Of a stretch of 64,000 nucleotides of DNA, positions 9,861 to 18,812 are shown one piece after another. Source of the stretch: Vibrio crassostreae (lineage in GTDB: Bacteria; Pseudomonadota; Gammaproteobacteria; Enterobacterales; Vibrionaceae); the NCBI RefSeq assembly GCF_024347415.1, contig NZ_AP025476.1:2108001-2172000 (forward strand), read 5' to 3'. The notes beneath the pieces are model-generated. The model was not told where the DNA came from, searched no databases, and worked only from the letters and a program-made list of their open reading frames with translations. How positions within the stretch are numbered: the first letter of the stretch is position 1; the number at the start of each line of letters is the position of its first letter. The position numbers were made by a program, and so were the translations under genes.

Positions 9861-10604
9861 ATGACTAATAGCGATACTATGTTTCTGACACCTTACTTTT
9901 CTACTGAAGACAATCAATTTCAATTCACTCGTGAACAGGCTAGCCACTTTGCTAAAAAAGTAGCCGCTGACTTCAACCCAATTCACGATGAAGACAACAA
10001 GCGCTTCTGCGTGCCTGGCGATCTTTTGTTTGCAGTTCTTCTGCAGAAAGAAGGCATCAGCCAAAAAATGCGTTTTGATTTTTCAGGTATGGTTGGTAAC
10101 GGTATTGCGCTTAGCGTTGACAACAAGTGTGAAAAAGAAAGCTCACTGGTTGACGAGAAAGGCAAAGAATACCTACACATGTCTTGTGAAGGTGAGAAAA
10201 GCCACGATCAAGCATTCATCGAACACGTAGTAACAAACTACGTTAAGTTCTCTGGTATGAACTTCCCACACATCATGGTTCCTCTTATGGAAGAGCAACA
10301 GATGATGATCAACTGCCAACGCCCTCTTGTTATTTACGAGAGCATGGAAGTTGAATTTACTCGCCTAGACCTATCCCACCCAGAAGTTGAATTCTCTGGT
10401 GCGACTTTTGATGTTGAAGGCAAGCGTGGCATCGTGACACTGAACTTCGATTTCAAAGAGGACGGCGAAGTGGTAGGTAAAGGCGTGAAACGCATGGTAG
10501 CAAGTGGCCTTAAGCCATACGACCAAGCTTCTGTCGATGACCTAGTAAACCGCTTCAACGAACGTAAAGAGATGTTTCTAGCTCAGTTCGCAGCTGCCGC
10601 TTAA
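9861..10604 (+). CDS. DUF3581 family protein
   Basis: Full-length member of DUF3581, a family restricted to gamma-proteobacteria and of unknown function. 247 residues from the ATG at 9861; the next ATG at 9879 gives MFLTPYFSTEDN, also plausible and better placed relative to the -10 at 9841. The segment DFNPIHDEDNKRFCVPGDLLFAVLL resembles the entry of hot-dog (MaoC-like dehydratase) folds, which use a D-x-N-P-I-H motif, so an acyl-thioester-binding hot-dog role is possible (inference). No signal or membrane segments. Monocistronic, between hutH and the exoprotease, as in other vibrios. Confidence 0.85.
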   Translation: MTNSDTMFLTPYFSTEDNQFQFTREQASHFAKKVAADFNPIHDEDNKRFCVPGDLLFAVLLQKEGISQKMRFDFSGMVGNGIALSVDNKCEKESSLVDEKGKEYLHMSCEGEKSHDQAFIEHVVTNYVKFSGMNFPHIMVPLMEEQQMMINCQRPLVIYESMEVEFTRLDLSHPEVEFSGATFDVEGKRGIVTLNFDFKEDGEVVGKGVKRMVASGLKPYDQASVDDLVNRFNERKEMFLAQFAAAA

Positions 10605-10660
10605 TCAGCATCCTTATTTACACATATTGCTGTAAATAAGCTCTAGAACAAGACCAACAA

Positions 10661-10689
10661 AGCCCAGCTTGATATCCTCAAGCTGGGCT
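10661..10689 (+). terminator. Terminator of the DUF3581 gene
   Basis: 12-bp stem AGCCCAGCTTGA / TCAAGCTGGGCT, 5-nt loop, then TTTTTA. Confidence 0.85.
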
Positions 10690-10725
10690 TTTTAGTTTTT
10701 AAGCATCAAATTATATTTGTACTGG

Positions 10726-12354
10726 TTACTTTTTTAACTTCAGTGCCGAAGGTAACTTTCGTACAATCAAACCACCGAAAAGGACGAGTAACCAATGCCA
10801 AGCCAGTGAACCGCCGCTGCCGCCACCTGAGCTTTTTGCGTTCTGCGTACCTTCAGACTTAGATATCTTTATCTCATCGGTATACGCAAAGTTTGTGATC
10901 GTAACTCTGTCGCTCCCTGAAGAACCAGACGAATCTTTCACATATGTAATCATAAAGCTGTTGTCAGCATCTCTAACTAACGGTAGGTTCACCGAACCAG
11001 AAAACTCACCAGAGACACTATCAAATTTTTGACCGTTACTATAAACCTCAACAAAGTCATAATCAGCTTCAGACGATGCAGTTAGGTCAAACGAAACCGT
11101 ACCAGCAGGAATCCCCTCAACAATAAGCGCTGCAGATGTACCGTGGCTAATCGGCGGTGAGGACAACGAATCACCTTCTGTAATCCAAGCTTGTGTGTTG
11201 TAAATGCCACTGTTAGGTACACTGACATAAGAGTTTACAGTATTCGTTACAGATCTCGCCCCTATAACAGAAACAGTTGAAGTAACCGTGCCTACCAACA
11301 AGTCAGTGTCAACATTAATACCAAATTCATGTTCACCGATTGAGTTTAGGTTATAACTAACCACTACTTCACAGCTTTGCCCTACAGTTAAAGTGCTACA
11401 TCCATTGTCTGTTATAACAGTATCATTACCTGAAATTGGATAAACACGGTTTACTTGAATGTTTTGATCAGATTTATTTGTGAATTCAAAGGTATGTGAA
11501 ATAGGAGCCAATAATCTTGCACCTAGCATCTCCACTTGACGGTAACTAAACCCTGCTTTCTGCTCATCAATCCAATCATCAAAGTAACTAATGTTGGTAT
11601 AGACACCGTAAGCGTTAGCCTCTGCACATCCTTTACCCCAACTTACAATACCCAGTTGTTCATATACCCCATTAGTCGAGACAACAATTGGACCGCCACT
11701 GTCACCCTGGCAAGAGTCATAACCACCATCACTATATCCCGCACAGAATGCGTCGCTACCAATAGAAGAGTAGCCACTGTAAGGAACAGTGTTGCATTGG
11801 TACTGATTAACTAGGGGAACATTAACTTGATACAACTCACTCTTCGATGAATATCCATCTGACGCGTCCTGATCACCCCAGCCCATGACCGTTAGCATTT
11901 GGCCGTCATTGAGGTTACCGCGAACATAACCATCAACGAGATTAACCACAGACTCAGCTGGCTTTTCTACGAGCTCAATAATGGCGATATCATTGCCTGT
12001 CGCTGCAGAGTTGTAATATTCATGTACATAAATATTATCAACAGCGTATCTATGTTGTGCGGCTTGAGAGGCAGAAAGGTTTGATACGCCAATCACCACA
12101 TCTAGATCTTCACGACCATTACCTTCCACACAGTGAGCGGCAGTTAATACATATCGCTCACCAATGAAGCTCGCACCACAAAACTGACCGTCATAAGCGT
12201 TCACGTTCCTTGAGACTAGCGCAGCCATAAATGGCCAATTGCCTTGTGTTGCTTCTTTACCGTTGATAATTCGAGCTGAAACATCTGCCAACACCGACGT
12301 TGAAGACAGACTCACTGCATAGATACCTAGCGACAACCATTTAGCCTGAACCAT
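10726..12354 (-). CDS. Secreted trypsin-like serine protease with GlyGly-CTERM anchor (Ves family)
   Basis: 542 residues. Signal peptide about 1-23; activation site SAR28|IINGKE; catalytic His in LTAAHCV, Asp in GNDIAIIEL, Ser in CQGDSGGPIV. After the protease (to about 265) come an Ig-like beta domain and a further C-terminal beta domain, then a Gly/Ser linker (SGGGSGGSLAWHW), a membrane helix and a basic tail. This is the GlyGly-CTERM signal that rhombosortase trims in type II secretion substrates. Neighbours (DUF3581, hut genes) match the locus of V. cholerae VesB, but the extra domain makes it closer in size to VesC, so I leave the symbol open. Likely cell-surface or secreted. Confidence 0.92.
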   Translation of the reverse strand: MVQAKWLSLGIYAVSLSSTSVLADVSARIINGKEATQGNWPFMAALVSRNVNAYDGQFCGASFIGERYVLTAAHCVEGNGREDLDVVIGVSNLSASQAAQHRYAVDNIYVHEYYNSAATGNDIAIIELVEKPAESVVNLVDGYVRGNLNDGQMLTVMGWGDQDASDGYSSKSELYQVNVPLVNQYQCNTVPYSGYSSIGSDAFCAGYSDGGYDSCQGDSGGPIVVSTNGVYEQLGIVSWGKGCAEANAYGVYTNISYFDDWIDEQKAGFSYRQVEMLGARLLAPISHTFEFTNKSDQNIQVNRVYPISGNDTVITDNGCSTLTVGQSCEVVVSYNLNSIGEHEFGINVDTDLLVGTVTSTVSVIGARSVTNTVNSYVSVPNSGIYNTQAWITEGDSLSSPPISHGTSAALIVEGIPAGTVSFDLTASSEADYDFVEVYSNGQKFDSVSGEFSGSVNLPLVRDADNSFMITYVKDSSGSSGSDRVTITNFAYTDEIKISKSEGTQNAKSSGGGSGGSLAWHWLLVLFGGLIVRKLPSALKLKK

Positions 12355-12506
12355 TTTTATTACCTAGCCTTTTATATCTTTTAATAATGATGTGCAGGCT
12401 ATTTTATAAAAACACAATATGAAACATTGGTTATATTTTTTTGTGATGAAGCTCAACTAAATGATAATAGTTCTTATCTAATTACTTAATTGTCTTTGAA
12501 TCCACA

Positions 12507-12968
12507 TCAGATCCAACGCCTAACCTTTTGTTTGTAATCAACATATTCAGCGCCGAACAATTGTTCTAGAGCACGCTCTTCTGGCTTGATTTGGAATTGA
12601 TTCATGTAAATCACGAACGCGAAGCTGAGTAAGATACTGAAGATGTTTTGAAAGTAGTAGCCAACGCAGAATAGTAAAATGAATAACCCTAGATACATTG
12701 GGTTTCGGGTGTAGCCGAAAATGCCGCTGTCTACGACTGCCGAAGCGGTTTCGACTTTGATCGGGTTAACGGTCGTTTTCTGTTTTCGAAATTCCCAGAT
12801 ACCGGATAATCCAACCACGCCGCTCAATGCGATTCCAACACCTAAAACGATTAGCTTATAAGGCAATGCTATTGCCGCCGTACTTAGTTGTTGAGCGCAG
12901 AAATAAGACGCAACTATTACCAATATAAACAGAGCAACCGGTGGTACTTTTAACTCAAGAAATCTCAT
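12507..12968 (-). CDS. Isoprenylcysteine carboxyl methyltransferase family membrane protein
   Basis: 153-residue integral membrane protein of the ICMT/PEMT methyltransferase family. Four hydrophobic segments; the C-terminal half has the SAM-binding signature GIFGYTRNPMYLGLFILL and a C-terminal EERALEQLFGAEYVDYKQKVRRWI, the classic R-H/N-P...E-E...F-G-x-x-Y pattern. Substrate in bacteria unknown. The frame stays open upstream to 13088, but that would cross the terminator of the ydiJ gene; the ATG at 12966-12968 has a good TAAGGA site 6 bp ahead and starts right after the terminator. Confidence 0.88.
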   Translation of the reverse strand: MRFLELKVPPVALFILVIVASYFCAQQLSTAAIALPYKLIVLGVGIALSGVVGLSGIWEFRKQKTTVNPIKVETASAVVDSGIFGYTRNPMYLGLFILLFCVGYYFQNIFSILLSFAFVIYMNQFQIKPEERALEQLFGAEYVDYKQKVRRWI

Positions 12969-13008
12969 AGTTTTCCTTATTAACAATTCCATTGTTAGTT
13001 TAGAAAAA

Positions 13009-13028
13009 AGCCCAGCAATTGCTGGGCT
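13009..13028 (-). terminator. Terminator of ydiJ
   Basis: Perfect 10-bp palindrome AGCCCAGCAA/TTGCTGGGCT followed on the minus strand by TTTTTT. It sits between ydiJ and the methyltransferase gene. Confidence 0.85.
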
Positions 13029-13035
13029 AAATAGT

Positions 13036-16000
13036 TTATAGAATTTTTGCGAGCGCCTGTAATGGATGGGCAAGCTTCTCACCCTCAAAACGCTTCACTT
13101 GGCTTCGGCAGGAATAACCCGTCACTAAGCAACGCTCTTTCGGCAAGTCTTGCATCCTTGGCTTCCAACTTAAACCGTATATGTCTTTCGACATTTGTAG
13201 CTTATCGACTTCGTGCCCGAAGGTACCCGCCATACCACAACAGCCGACAGGAACGCTGGTTAAAGCAGCGCCAAAGTGTTTGAAGATAGCGCCCCACTCT
13301 TTTTCAGCGTTTGGCATTTTGGTCTTCTCCGTACAGTGAGCAAACAAGTACCACATTTCTTCGCTTGCAGAACGCGCTTCAAAATCACCGAGCGACGGCA
13401 TTAACCATTCATGTACGGTGAGCACATCAAAGTCGCCACGCTTGTCACCTAAAATCTCGACGTATTCATCGCGGTAACAAAGCACAAGAGCAGGATCAAC
13501 ACCGACTAAAGGAATACCAATATCAGCCACCATCGATAAGAAATCAGACGTCGATTTCGCCTCACGAGCGAAACGACTTAAGAAGCCTTTTATGTGCAGC
13601 GCTTTCCCATTAGGTTTGAACGGCAGTAGTACCGGTGTTTTGCCAAGCTTCTGAGCCAAGGTAACGAAGTCTTCGACTACCTCTGCATCATAAAAGCTAG
13701 TAAACGGGTCTTGAACGATCAACACGTGCTGTTTCTTCTGCTCAGAAGAGAGCCCTTCTAGATACTGTAAATCGAAGAGTTGCAGCTCTTTGCTCGCCAG
13801 GCGATTTTTAAGTGTAGGCACCGACATCAGTGGTGCATCAACATAACCAACCGTTTTCGCTGTTGCGGTTTGTATCCACTTTTGACCCAAGGCAGCATTA
13901 ACAACCTTTGGCGCTTTCGCCATTAGCGGCAACATGGTTTCAATGTTGGCGACTAAATAGTCTTTTGCAGGGCGTTGGTAGCGTGAGTAATAGATGTTTA
14001 AGAATCGTGAACGGAAACTTGGCACATCAACTTTGATCGGACACTGGCTCGCACACGCTTTACACGCAAGACAACCGTTCATCGCTTCGTGAACTTCATG
14101 CGAGAAATCGTATTCATGGCGTTTGTTCATTGTATTACGAACACGTTCCACCATGGTTTTAACCGGAGTATTGCCCTTCAGCGCTTCTTGCTCTAAATCG
14201 AGAATATCGACGCCTTGTTCCGTTAACTGACGCAACCACTCTCTCACTAAGCCTGCGCGGCCTTTTGGCGAATGACGACGGTCAGCCGTGACTTTCATCG
14301 AAGGGCACATTGGCGAGCTAGTATCGTAGTTGAAGCACAAGCCGTTACCGTTACATTCCATCGCTTGTTTGAAGCTATCACGAACTTGTACGTCGATCTG
14401 ACGGTCATAGAAGCCACGCTTAGTATCGGTGACTTTCACCAATTCAGCGTCACTTTCTAACGGCGTACAGATCTTGCCAGGGTTCATCTTGTTATGCGGG
14501 TCGAATGCCGCTTTAACACGTCGAAGCTCGGTAAACAGTTCTTCACCGAAGAAGTCAGGACCGTACTCAGAGCGGAAGCCTTTGCCGTGCTCACCCCACA
14601 TTAAACCGCCGTATTTCGCCACCAGCTTAACCACTTCATCAGAAACTTCGTGCATCAAGGCTTCTTGCATAGGGTCACATAGGTCAAGAGCCGGACGAAC
14701 GTGTAGAACACCCGCATCAACGTGACCAAACATTCCGTAATTCAGCTCTTTCGAATCAAGTAGCACTCGAAATTCAGCGATGAAGTCAGCCAAGTTTTCT
14801 GGTGGTACACAAGTATCTTCAGCAAAAGCGACTGGCTTAGCTCGGCCTTTCGCCGCACCTAATAAACCCACCGCTTTCTTACGCATGTTGTAGATTCGGC
14901 CAATACTCGCCAAATCGCTACAAACTTGGAAACCGATCACACCCGCGTCTTCGGTTTCTACCATGGTTTCAAGTTGTGCCGTCAGCGCTTGAACTTGTTG
15001 TACAACTTCCGCTTCATCTTGGCCTGCAAACTCAACCATGTTGATGCCAAGCATCTCTTTGTTAGGGACATCGGTCAGCAGGTCGCTCACGGTGTGCCAG
15101 ACGATGTCTTGCTTCGCTAAGTTCAATACTCTTGAATCAACCGTTTCAACAGACAGTGCTTTCGCTTCTACCATAAACGGTGCATTACGCAATGCAGAAT
15201 CAAACGTGTTGTATTTCACGTTAACCAGTGTGCGTGCTTTTGGAATCGGCGTTAGGTTTAGCTTAGCTTCCGTGATGAATGCTAACGAACCTTCAGCGCC
15301 ACATAGAACGCGAGTCAGGTCAAAGCTATCGTCTTGTTCGTTGATTGCATTCTTTAGATCGTAACCAGTTAAGAAGCGATTCAGCGGAGGGAATTTATCC
15401 AGAATTTGAGCGCGCTTGTCTCGACAAATAGCCTCAGTCACCTCAAGGGCATGGTGAGCGAATTCACCTTCAACGGGTAAGCCGTGTGATAAATCAGACT
15501 CTAAACATGAACCGTCTGCGAATACCGCTTGTAGCGATAATACATGGTCAGACGTTTTTCCGTACTTCAATGACCCTTGGCCCGAAGCATCGGTATTGAT
15601 CATGCCACCCAAGGTTGCTCGGTTACTTGTGGAAAGGTCTGGAGAGAAAAAGTAACCATACGGGCGAACAGCGTCGTTCAATTGATCTTTAACGACACCA
15701 GACTGAACTCTTACCCAGCCTTCTTTCTCGTTAATCTCAAGAACCTTATTCATGTATCGCGACAGGTCAACCACGACACCTTTTGTTAAAGATTGTCCGT
15801 TGGTTCCGGTACCGCCACCACGAGGGGAAAAGGTCACACGTTCGTAAGCAGATTTAGAAACCACTTTACCGATAAGCACAACATCTTGCGTTGTTTTAGG
15901 AAGGATGACCGCCTGCGGCAATTGCTGATAGACACTGTTATCAGTCGCCACAGCCAAACGGCTAGAATATTGAGATTCAATGTCGCCAGTAAAGCCCGCT

Positions 16001-16071
16001 GTTTTTAGTTCATCTAAAAAGCGTACGACAACTGGATCGACATCAGCATTGAGTTGAAGTCTTGGTAACAT
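13036..16071 (-). CDS. ydiJ: YdiJ-type FAD/Fe-S oxidoreductase (D-2-hydroxyglutarate dehydrogenase family)
   Basis: 1011 residues, like E. coli YdiJ. An N-terminal FAD-binding PCMH domain (about 45-270; SPRGGGTGTNGQSLTKGVVVDLSRYM and DLSTSNRATLGGMINTDASGQGSLKYGKT), an FAD oxidase C domain, then a ferredoxin-like region with a [4Fe-4S] motif (CLACKACASQCP near residue 665) and a CCG-type domain (VGCCGMAGTFGHE). YdiJ homologues oxidise D-2-hydroxyglutarate, passing electrons to the respiratory chain. Peripheral inner-membrane location is inferred. Single gene with own terminator. Identity firm; substrate known only for relatives. Confidence 0.9.
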   Translation of the reverse strand: MLPRLQLNADVDPVVVRFLDELKTAGFTGDIESQYSSRLAVATDNSVYQQLPQAVILPKTTQDVVLIGKVVSKSAYERVTFSPRGGGTGTNGQSLTKGVVVDLSRYMNKVLEINEKEGWVRVQSGVVKDQLNDAVRPYGYFFSPDLSTSNRATLGGMINTDASGQGSLKYGKTSDHVLSLQAVFADGSCLESDLSHGLPVEGEFAHHALEVTEAICRDKRAQILDKFPPLNRFLTGYDLKNAINEQDDSFDLTRVLCGAEGSLAFITEAKLNLTPIPKARTLVNVKYNTFDSALRNAPFMVEAKALSVETVDSRVLNLAKQDIVWHTVSDLLTDVPNKEMLGINMVEFAGQDEAEVVQQVQALTAQLETMVETEDAGVIGFQVCSDLASIGRIYNMRKKAVGLLGAAKGRAKPVAFAEDTCVPPENLADFIAEFRVLLDSKELNYGMFGHVDAGVLHVRPALDLCDPMQEALMHEVSDEVVKLVAKYGGLMWGEHGKGFRSEYGPDFFGEELFTELRRVKAAFDPHNKMNPGKICTPLESDAELVKVTDTKRGFYDRQIDVQVRDSFKQAMECNGNGLCFNYDTSSPMCPSMKVTADRRHSPKGRAGLVREWLRQLTEQGVDILDLEQEALKGNTPVKTMVERVRNTMNKRHEYDFSHEVHEAMNGCLACKACASQCPIKVDVPSFRSRFLNIYYSRYQRPAKDYLVANIETMLPLMAKAPKVVNAALGQKWIQTATAKTVGYVDAPLMSVPTLKNRLASKELQLFDLQYLEGLSSEQKKQHVLIVQDPFTSFYDAEVVEDFVTLAQKLGKTPVLLPFKPNGKALHIKGFLSRFAREAKSTSDFLSMVADIGIPLVGVDPALVLCYRDEYVEILGDKRGDFDVLTVHEWLMPSLGDFEARSASEEMWYLFAHCTEKTKMPNAEKEWGAIFKHFGAALTSVPVGCCGMAGTFGHEVDKLQMSKDIYGLSWKPRMQDLPKERCLVTGYSCRSQVKRFEGEKLAHPLQALAKIL

Positions 16072-16293
16072 TTGCTTCCTGCCCCTACTTCGCTGATCCT
16101 ATCAGCATTGGGTTATCTGAGATTTTTAATAATTTTCTTTGAATTTCGTCACTTTACTACTATTAAGATCATATAAAAAGGTGATCAAATCAGAATCTCA
16201 GTGCAAGAATGGAGAAATAGTCACTTTCGTCTTATTTCAGTAGTAATATACTGAATAACATTTTGTTTAAGACATCTCCACGAGCACATCACA

Positions 16294-16977
16294 ATGAAAA
16301 AAAACAAAACAGTCACAACTGAAGATATCCTTCTTAAACTATGCCAATCAGTCTCAAGCGTACTTACTTCAGCGACGGCTTCTCAGGTGTCCTATTCAGC
16401 CATGGTTCAAAAGATCAACAAAACAAGCCTAAAGCCAGACTTTGGTTGCTTCGTTCTGTTTGACGGCGGCTTTTCTGGTCTTGTTGTTATCAATTTTACG
16501 TCCAAAGCAGCGTTAGAGATCTACACCAATTACATGCGCAATATGGGCATGCCTGAAAACGAGCTCGCTGTGCTTCATACTTCAGACGAAGTGGGTGATG
16601 TATTGGGTGAGTTGATGAACCAATTGGTGGGTGACTTCACCAATAAAATCCGCAAAGAACTGCAAACCAACATCACACAAAATCAACCGAAAATGCTGGC
16701 TCTGAACAAACAAGTAAACCTTTCTGTTGATACCAATCTCGATCGTCCACAAGCTCGTCGTGTGACCTTCTCTACCGCCAATAACAACATCTTCTACCTT
16801 GAGCTTGCGATGGATAAAACCGAATTCATTCAATTGGAAGAATTTGAAATCGCAGAAGACGAATGTCCAGATAGCATTCTTGAGGCGACTCAGAAAAAAA
16901 TGCAAGAAGCGAACAAACCAGCGCAAAGCTCAGGTAACGATGCAGCAGCAGATCTACTCGATGAGCTTGGGATCTAG
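16294..16977 (+). CDS. DUF3334 protein with CheC/CheX-type motif
   Basis: 227 residues, DUF3334 family of vibrios and relatives, no assigned function. Residues 98-132 read SDEVGDVLGELMNQLVGD and so on to QPKM: D102-x3-E106-x2-N109-x22-P132, almost exactly the CheC/CheX/FliY CheY-P phosphatase signature (D/S-x3-E-x2-N-x21-P). The preceding FDGGFSGLVVINFTS strand also fits a CheX-like fold. The last eight residues, DLLDELGI, behind a flexible Ser/Gln/Ala linker, resemble the C-terminal CheY-binding peptide of CheZ. I infer a CheY-P phosphatase or CheY-like receiver partner. Monocistronic with a strong terminator. Confidence 0.8.
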   Translation: MKKNKTVTTEDILLKLCQSVSSVLTSATASQVSYSAMVQKINKTSLKPDFGCFVLFDGGFSGLVVINFTSKAALEIYTNYMRNMGMPENELAVLHTSDEVGDVLGELMNQLVGDFTNKIRKELQTNITQNQPKMLALNKQVNLSVDTNLDRPQARRVTFSTANNNIFYLELAMDKTEFIQLEEFEIAEDECPDSILEATQKKMQEANKPAQSSGNDAAADLLDELGI

Positions 16978-17017
16978 TTTGCTAAAGCTCTAGCCATAAT
17001 GACAAATCGTGTCACTA

Positions 17018-17042
17018 ACGCCATCAATACTCTTGATGGCGT
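17018..17042 (+). terminator. Terminator of the DUF3334 gene
   Basis: 10-bp stem ACGCCATCAA / TTGATGGCGT, loop TACTC, then TTTTT. Confidence 0.88.
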
Positions 17043-17186
17043 TTTTGTTTTTGTCGCCAACTCGGCTCATGCAGTCCAATGTTCACCGTCTCACTTGTCC
17101 ATCAAACCAGTTTTGCCTTTCTGTTACCCGCGAAAACATGTAAAATGTTGGACTTTTAAAAATTTGCGGTACTGATTAAATTGTCG

Positions 17187-17876
17187 ATGGATAAGAAAAA
17201 AGCCCTAAAGAAAATTGCCAAGTGTCTTGAGCTTGGAAATTCTGCGAACGTCAATGAAGCTGCCAATGCGATAAAAATGGCGCATAACTTGATGCTGAAA
17301 TATGGTCTCGAAAAAGACGATATTGAATTTATCAAGATGGGGAAAACTCAGTCCAGTCACCTGTTACCTGCAAATATCAGTTCTACACTGCTGCGCGTTA
17401 TTCGCGGTATCAACACCAAGTTTGGCGTAGAAGCCGTGTTACTGAATCACAAAGGCCTCAAGCGCGTTGAATTCATTGGTGAAGCCGACCGCGCGATCTT
17501 CGCAGCCTTCGCTTTCGATATCATTTATCGCGAGCTGAATGAACACACCGGCCAATTCAGAAATAGCTTTGCTGGCTCTGGCACAGGATCATTAGAAGTA
17601 ACACGCCGCGTGAACTCGTTTGTTTCAGGCTGGGTTGAAGGTGCACTTGAAAAGCTGCCAACCATTACTCCAGACGACGAATCAAACAACAAGATCAATA
17701 ACTACATTGATAAAGAATTCAAAAATATCGACCGTGAAACGTTCAAACAGCAACTGAGAGAAGCGATGAAAAACCTCACCGCCGATTATGAAGTTGGTTT
17801 GAAGAAAGGTCGTAAATTGTCTGTTAATCGACCAGTTGGCGGTACCCAGGCAGCTAAAAAGATAACTAAATCATAG
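17187..17876 (+). CDS. DUF2786 family protein
   Basis: 229 residues from the ATG at 17187; a TTG two codons earlier is possible. The N-terminal ~40 residues (KKALKKIAKCLELGNSANVNEAANAIKMAHNLMLKYGL) are the helical DUF2786 motif seen in phage and bacterial proteins of unknown role. The middle part (NTKFGVEAVL to FAAFAFDIIYRELNEH) is the DUF7168-like region usually paired with it. The basic C-terminus (KKGRKLSVNRP, AAKKITK) suggests nucleic-acid contact (inference). Cytosolic; stands alone. Confidence 0.85.
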   Translation: MDKKKALKKIAKCLELGNSANVNEAANAIKMAHNLMLKYGLEKDDIEFIKMGKTQSSHLLPANISSTLLRVIRGINTKFGVEAVLLNHKGLKRVEFIGEADRAIFAAFAFDIIYRELNEHTGQFRNSFAGSGTGSLEVTRRVNSFVSGWVEGALEKLPTITPDDESNNKINNYIDKEFKNIDRETFKQQLREAMKNLTADYEVGLKKGRKLSVNRPVGGTQAAKKITKS

Positions 17877-17989
17877 AGCCACTTTACATTACTTCGGCGT
17901 ATTGATAAAAACCATCAATAAGATTTACAGGACTATGTTTGTCACTCGGATTCATTCGTTTGATAGAAGTACATGATGGAGAAAATACG

Positions 17990-18655
17990 TTGAAAAAAAT
18001 CACACTAGCCCTAGCGCTTACTATCGCTTTAACGGGTTGTCAGGCAACTCAACGCCAAAACGCGACAACTGGCGAATCTGAGACTAACTCTGCAACTCAA
18101 GGCGCTCTAATTGGTGCACTTGCTGGTGCCGTTGCTGGTGCAGCTACCGGTGACTCTAAAGACCGTGGTAAACGTGCACTTATTGGTGCGGCAGGTGGTG
18201 CGGCTGTTGGTGGTGGTATTGGTTACTATTTTGACCGACAAGAAGCAGCCCTTCGTGAAGAACTAATGAACTCTGGCGTTCAAGTAGAACGTGTTGGTGA
18301 GAATCAACTTCTACTTCGTCTGGAAAACGGCATTGGTTTTGATTCTGGTTCTTACGCTTTAGAATCAAGCATTCACAACACACTTCGCGGCGTTGCGCGC
18401 ATCCTAGTTGAATACCCAGACACAAGCCTAGTGATCGAAGGTCACACGGACAGCACTGGCAGTGAGTCGACTAACCAAATCCTTTCTGAGCGTCGTGCTG
18501 AATCTGTTCGTGCATTCTTGATCTCTCAAGATGTAGCAGCAGGCCGTGCCATTGCTCGTGGTAACGGTGAGCGTTACCCTCTATGTGACAACAATACCTC
18601 TCAAGGTCGTGCTTGTAACCGTCGTGTAGAAATTCAAATCTTGCCGCTTAAGTAG
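17990..18655 (+). CDS. OmpA-family lipoprotein with glycine zipper
   Basis: 221 residues from a TTG at 17990, chosen because a GGAG site lies 8 bp ahead and because it opens a perfect lipoprotein signal (MKKITLALALTIALTGC, Cys17). Upstream in-frame codons would spoil the signal. Residues about 35-80 are a glycine-zipper membrane segment (GALIGALAGAVAGAATG, GAAGGAAVGGGIGYYF). The C-terminal domain (about 110-220) is OmpA-like peptidoglycan binding: EGHTDSTGSESTNQILSERRAESV, then GNGERYP and CNRRVEI. Anchored in the outer membrane and tied to peptidoglycan; YiaD-like architecture. Confidence 0.92.
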   Translation: MKKITLALALTIALTGCQATQRQNATTGESETNSATQGALIGALAGAVAGAATGDSKDRGKRALIGAAGGAAVGGGIGYYFDRQEAALREELMNSGVQVERVGENQLLLRLENGIGFDSGSYALESSIHNTLRGVARILVEYPDTSLVIEGHTDSTGSESTNQILSERRAESVRAFLISQDVAAGRAIARGNGERYPLCDNNTSQGRACNRRVEIQILPLK

Positions 18656-18662
18656 CACGATT

Positions 18663-18795
18663 AAAGCCCAGTCCGTCTTTATCTATTGAATTAACCTCTA
18701 TATAGTTGTTTATCAGTTATGTTACTCAATTAACGTAATACTAATAACCAACAACCATAAAGCGTATTCATACTGACATATCGACTCTGGGCTTT
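18663..18795. repeat. 133-bp imperfect palindrome between lipoprotein and Sel1/J genes
   Basis: Outer arms AAAGCCCAG (18663-18671) and CTGGGCTTT (18787-18795) enclose further matching arms: CTTTAT/ATAAAG, and an inner pair beginning GTTGTTTATCAG and ending ATAACCAACAAC. The right end runs into TTTTTT, so it may end transcription from the lipoprotein gene, but the stem is unusually long. Confidence 0.6.
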
Positions 18796-18812
18796 TTTAC
18801 GAGACTTATCTT

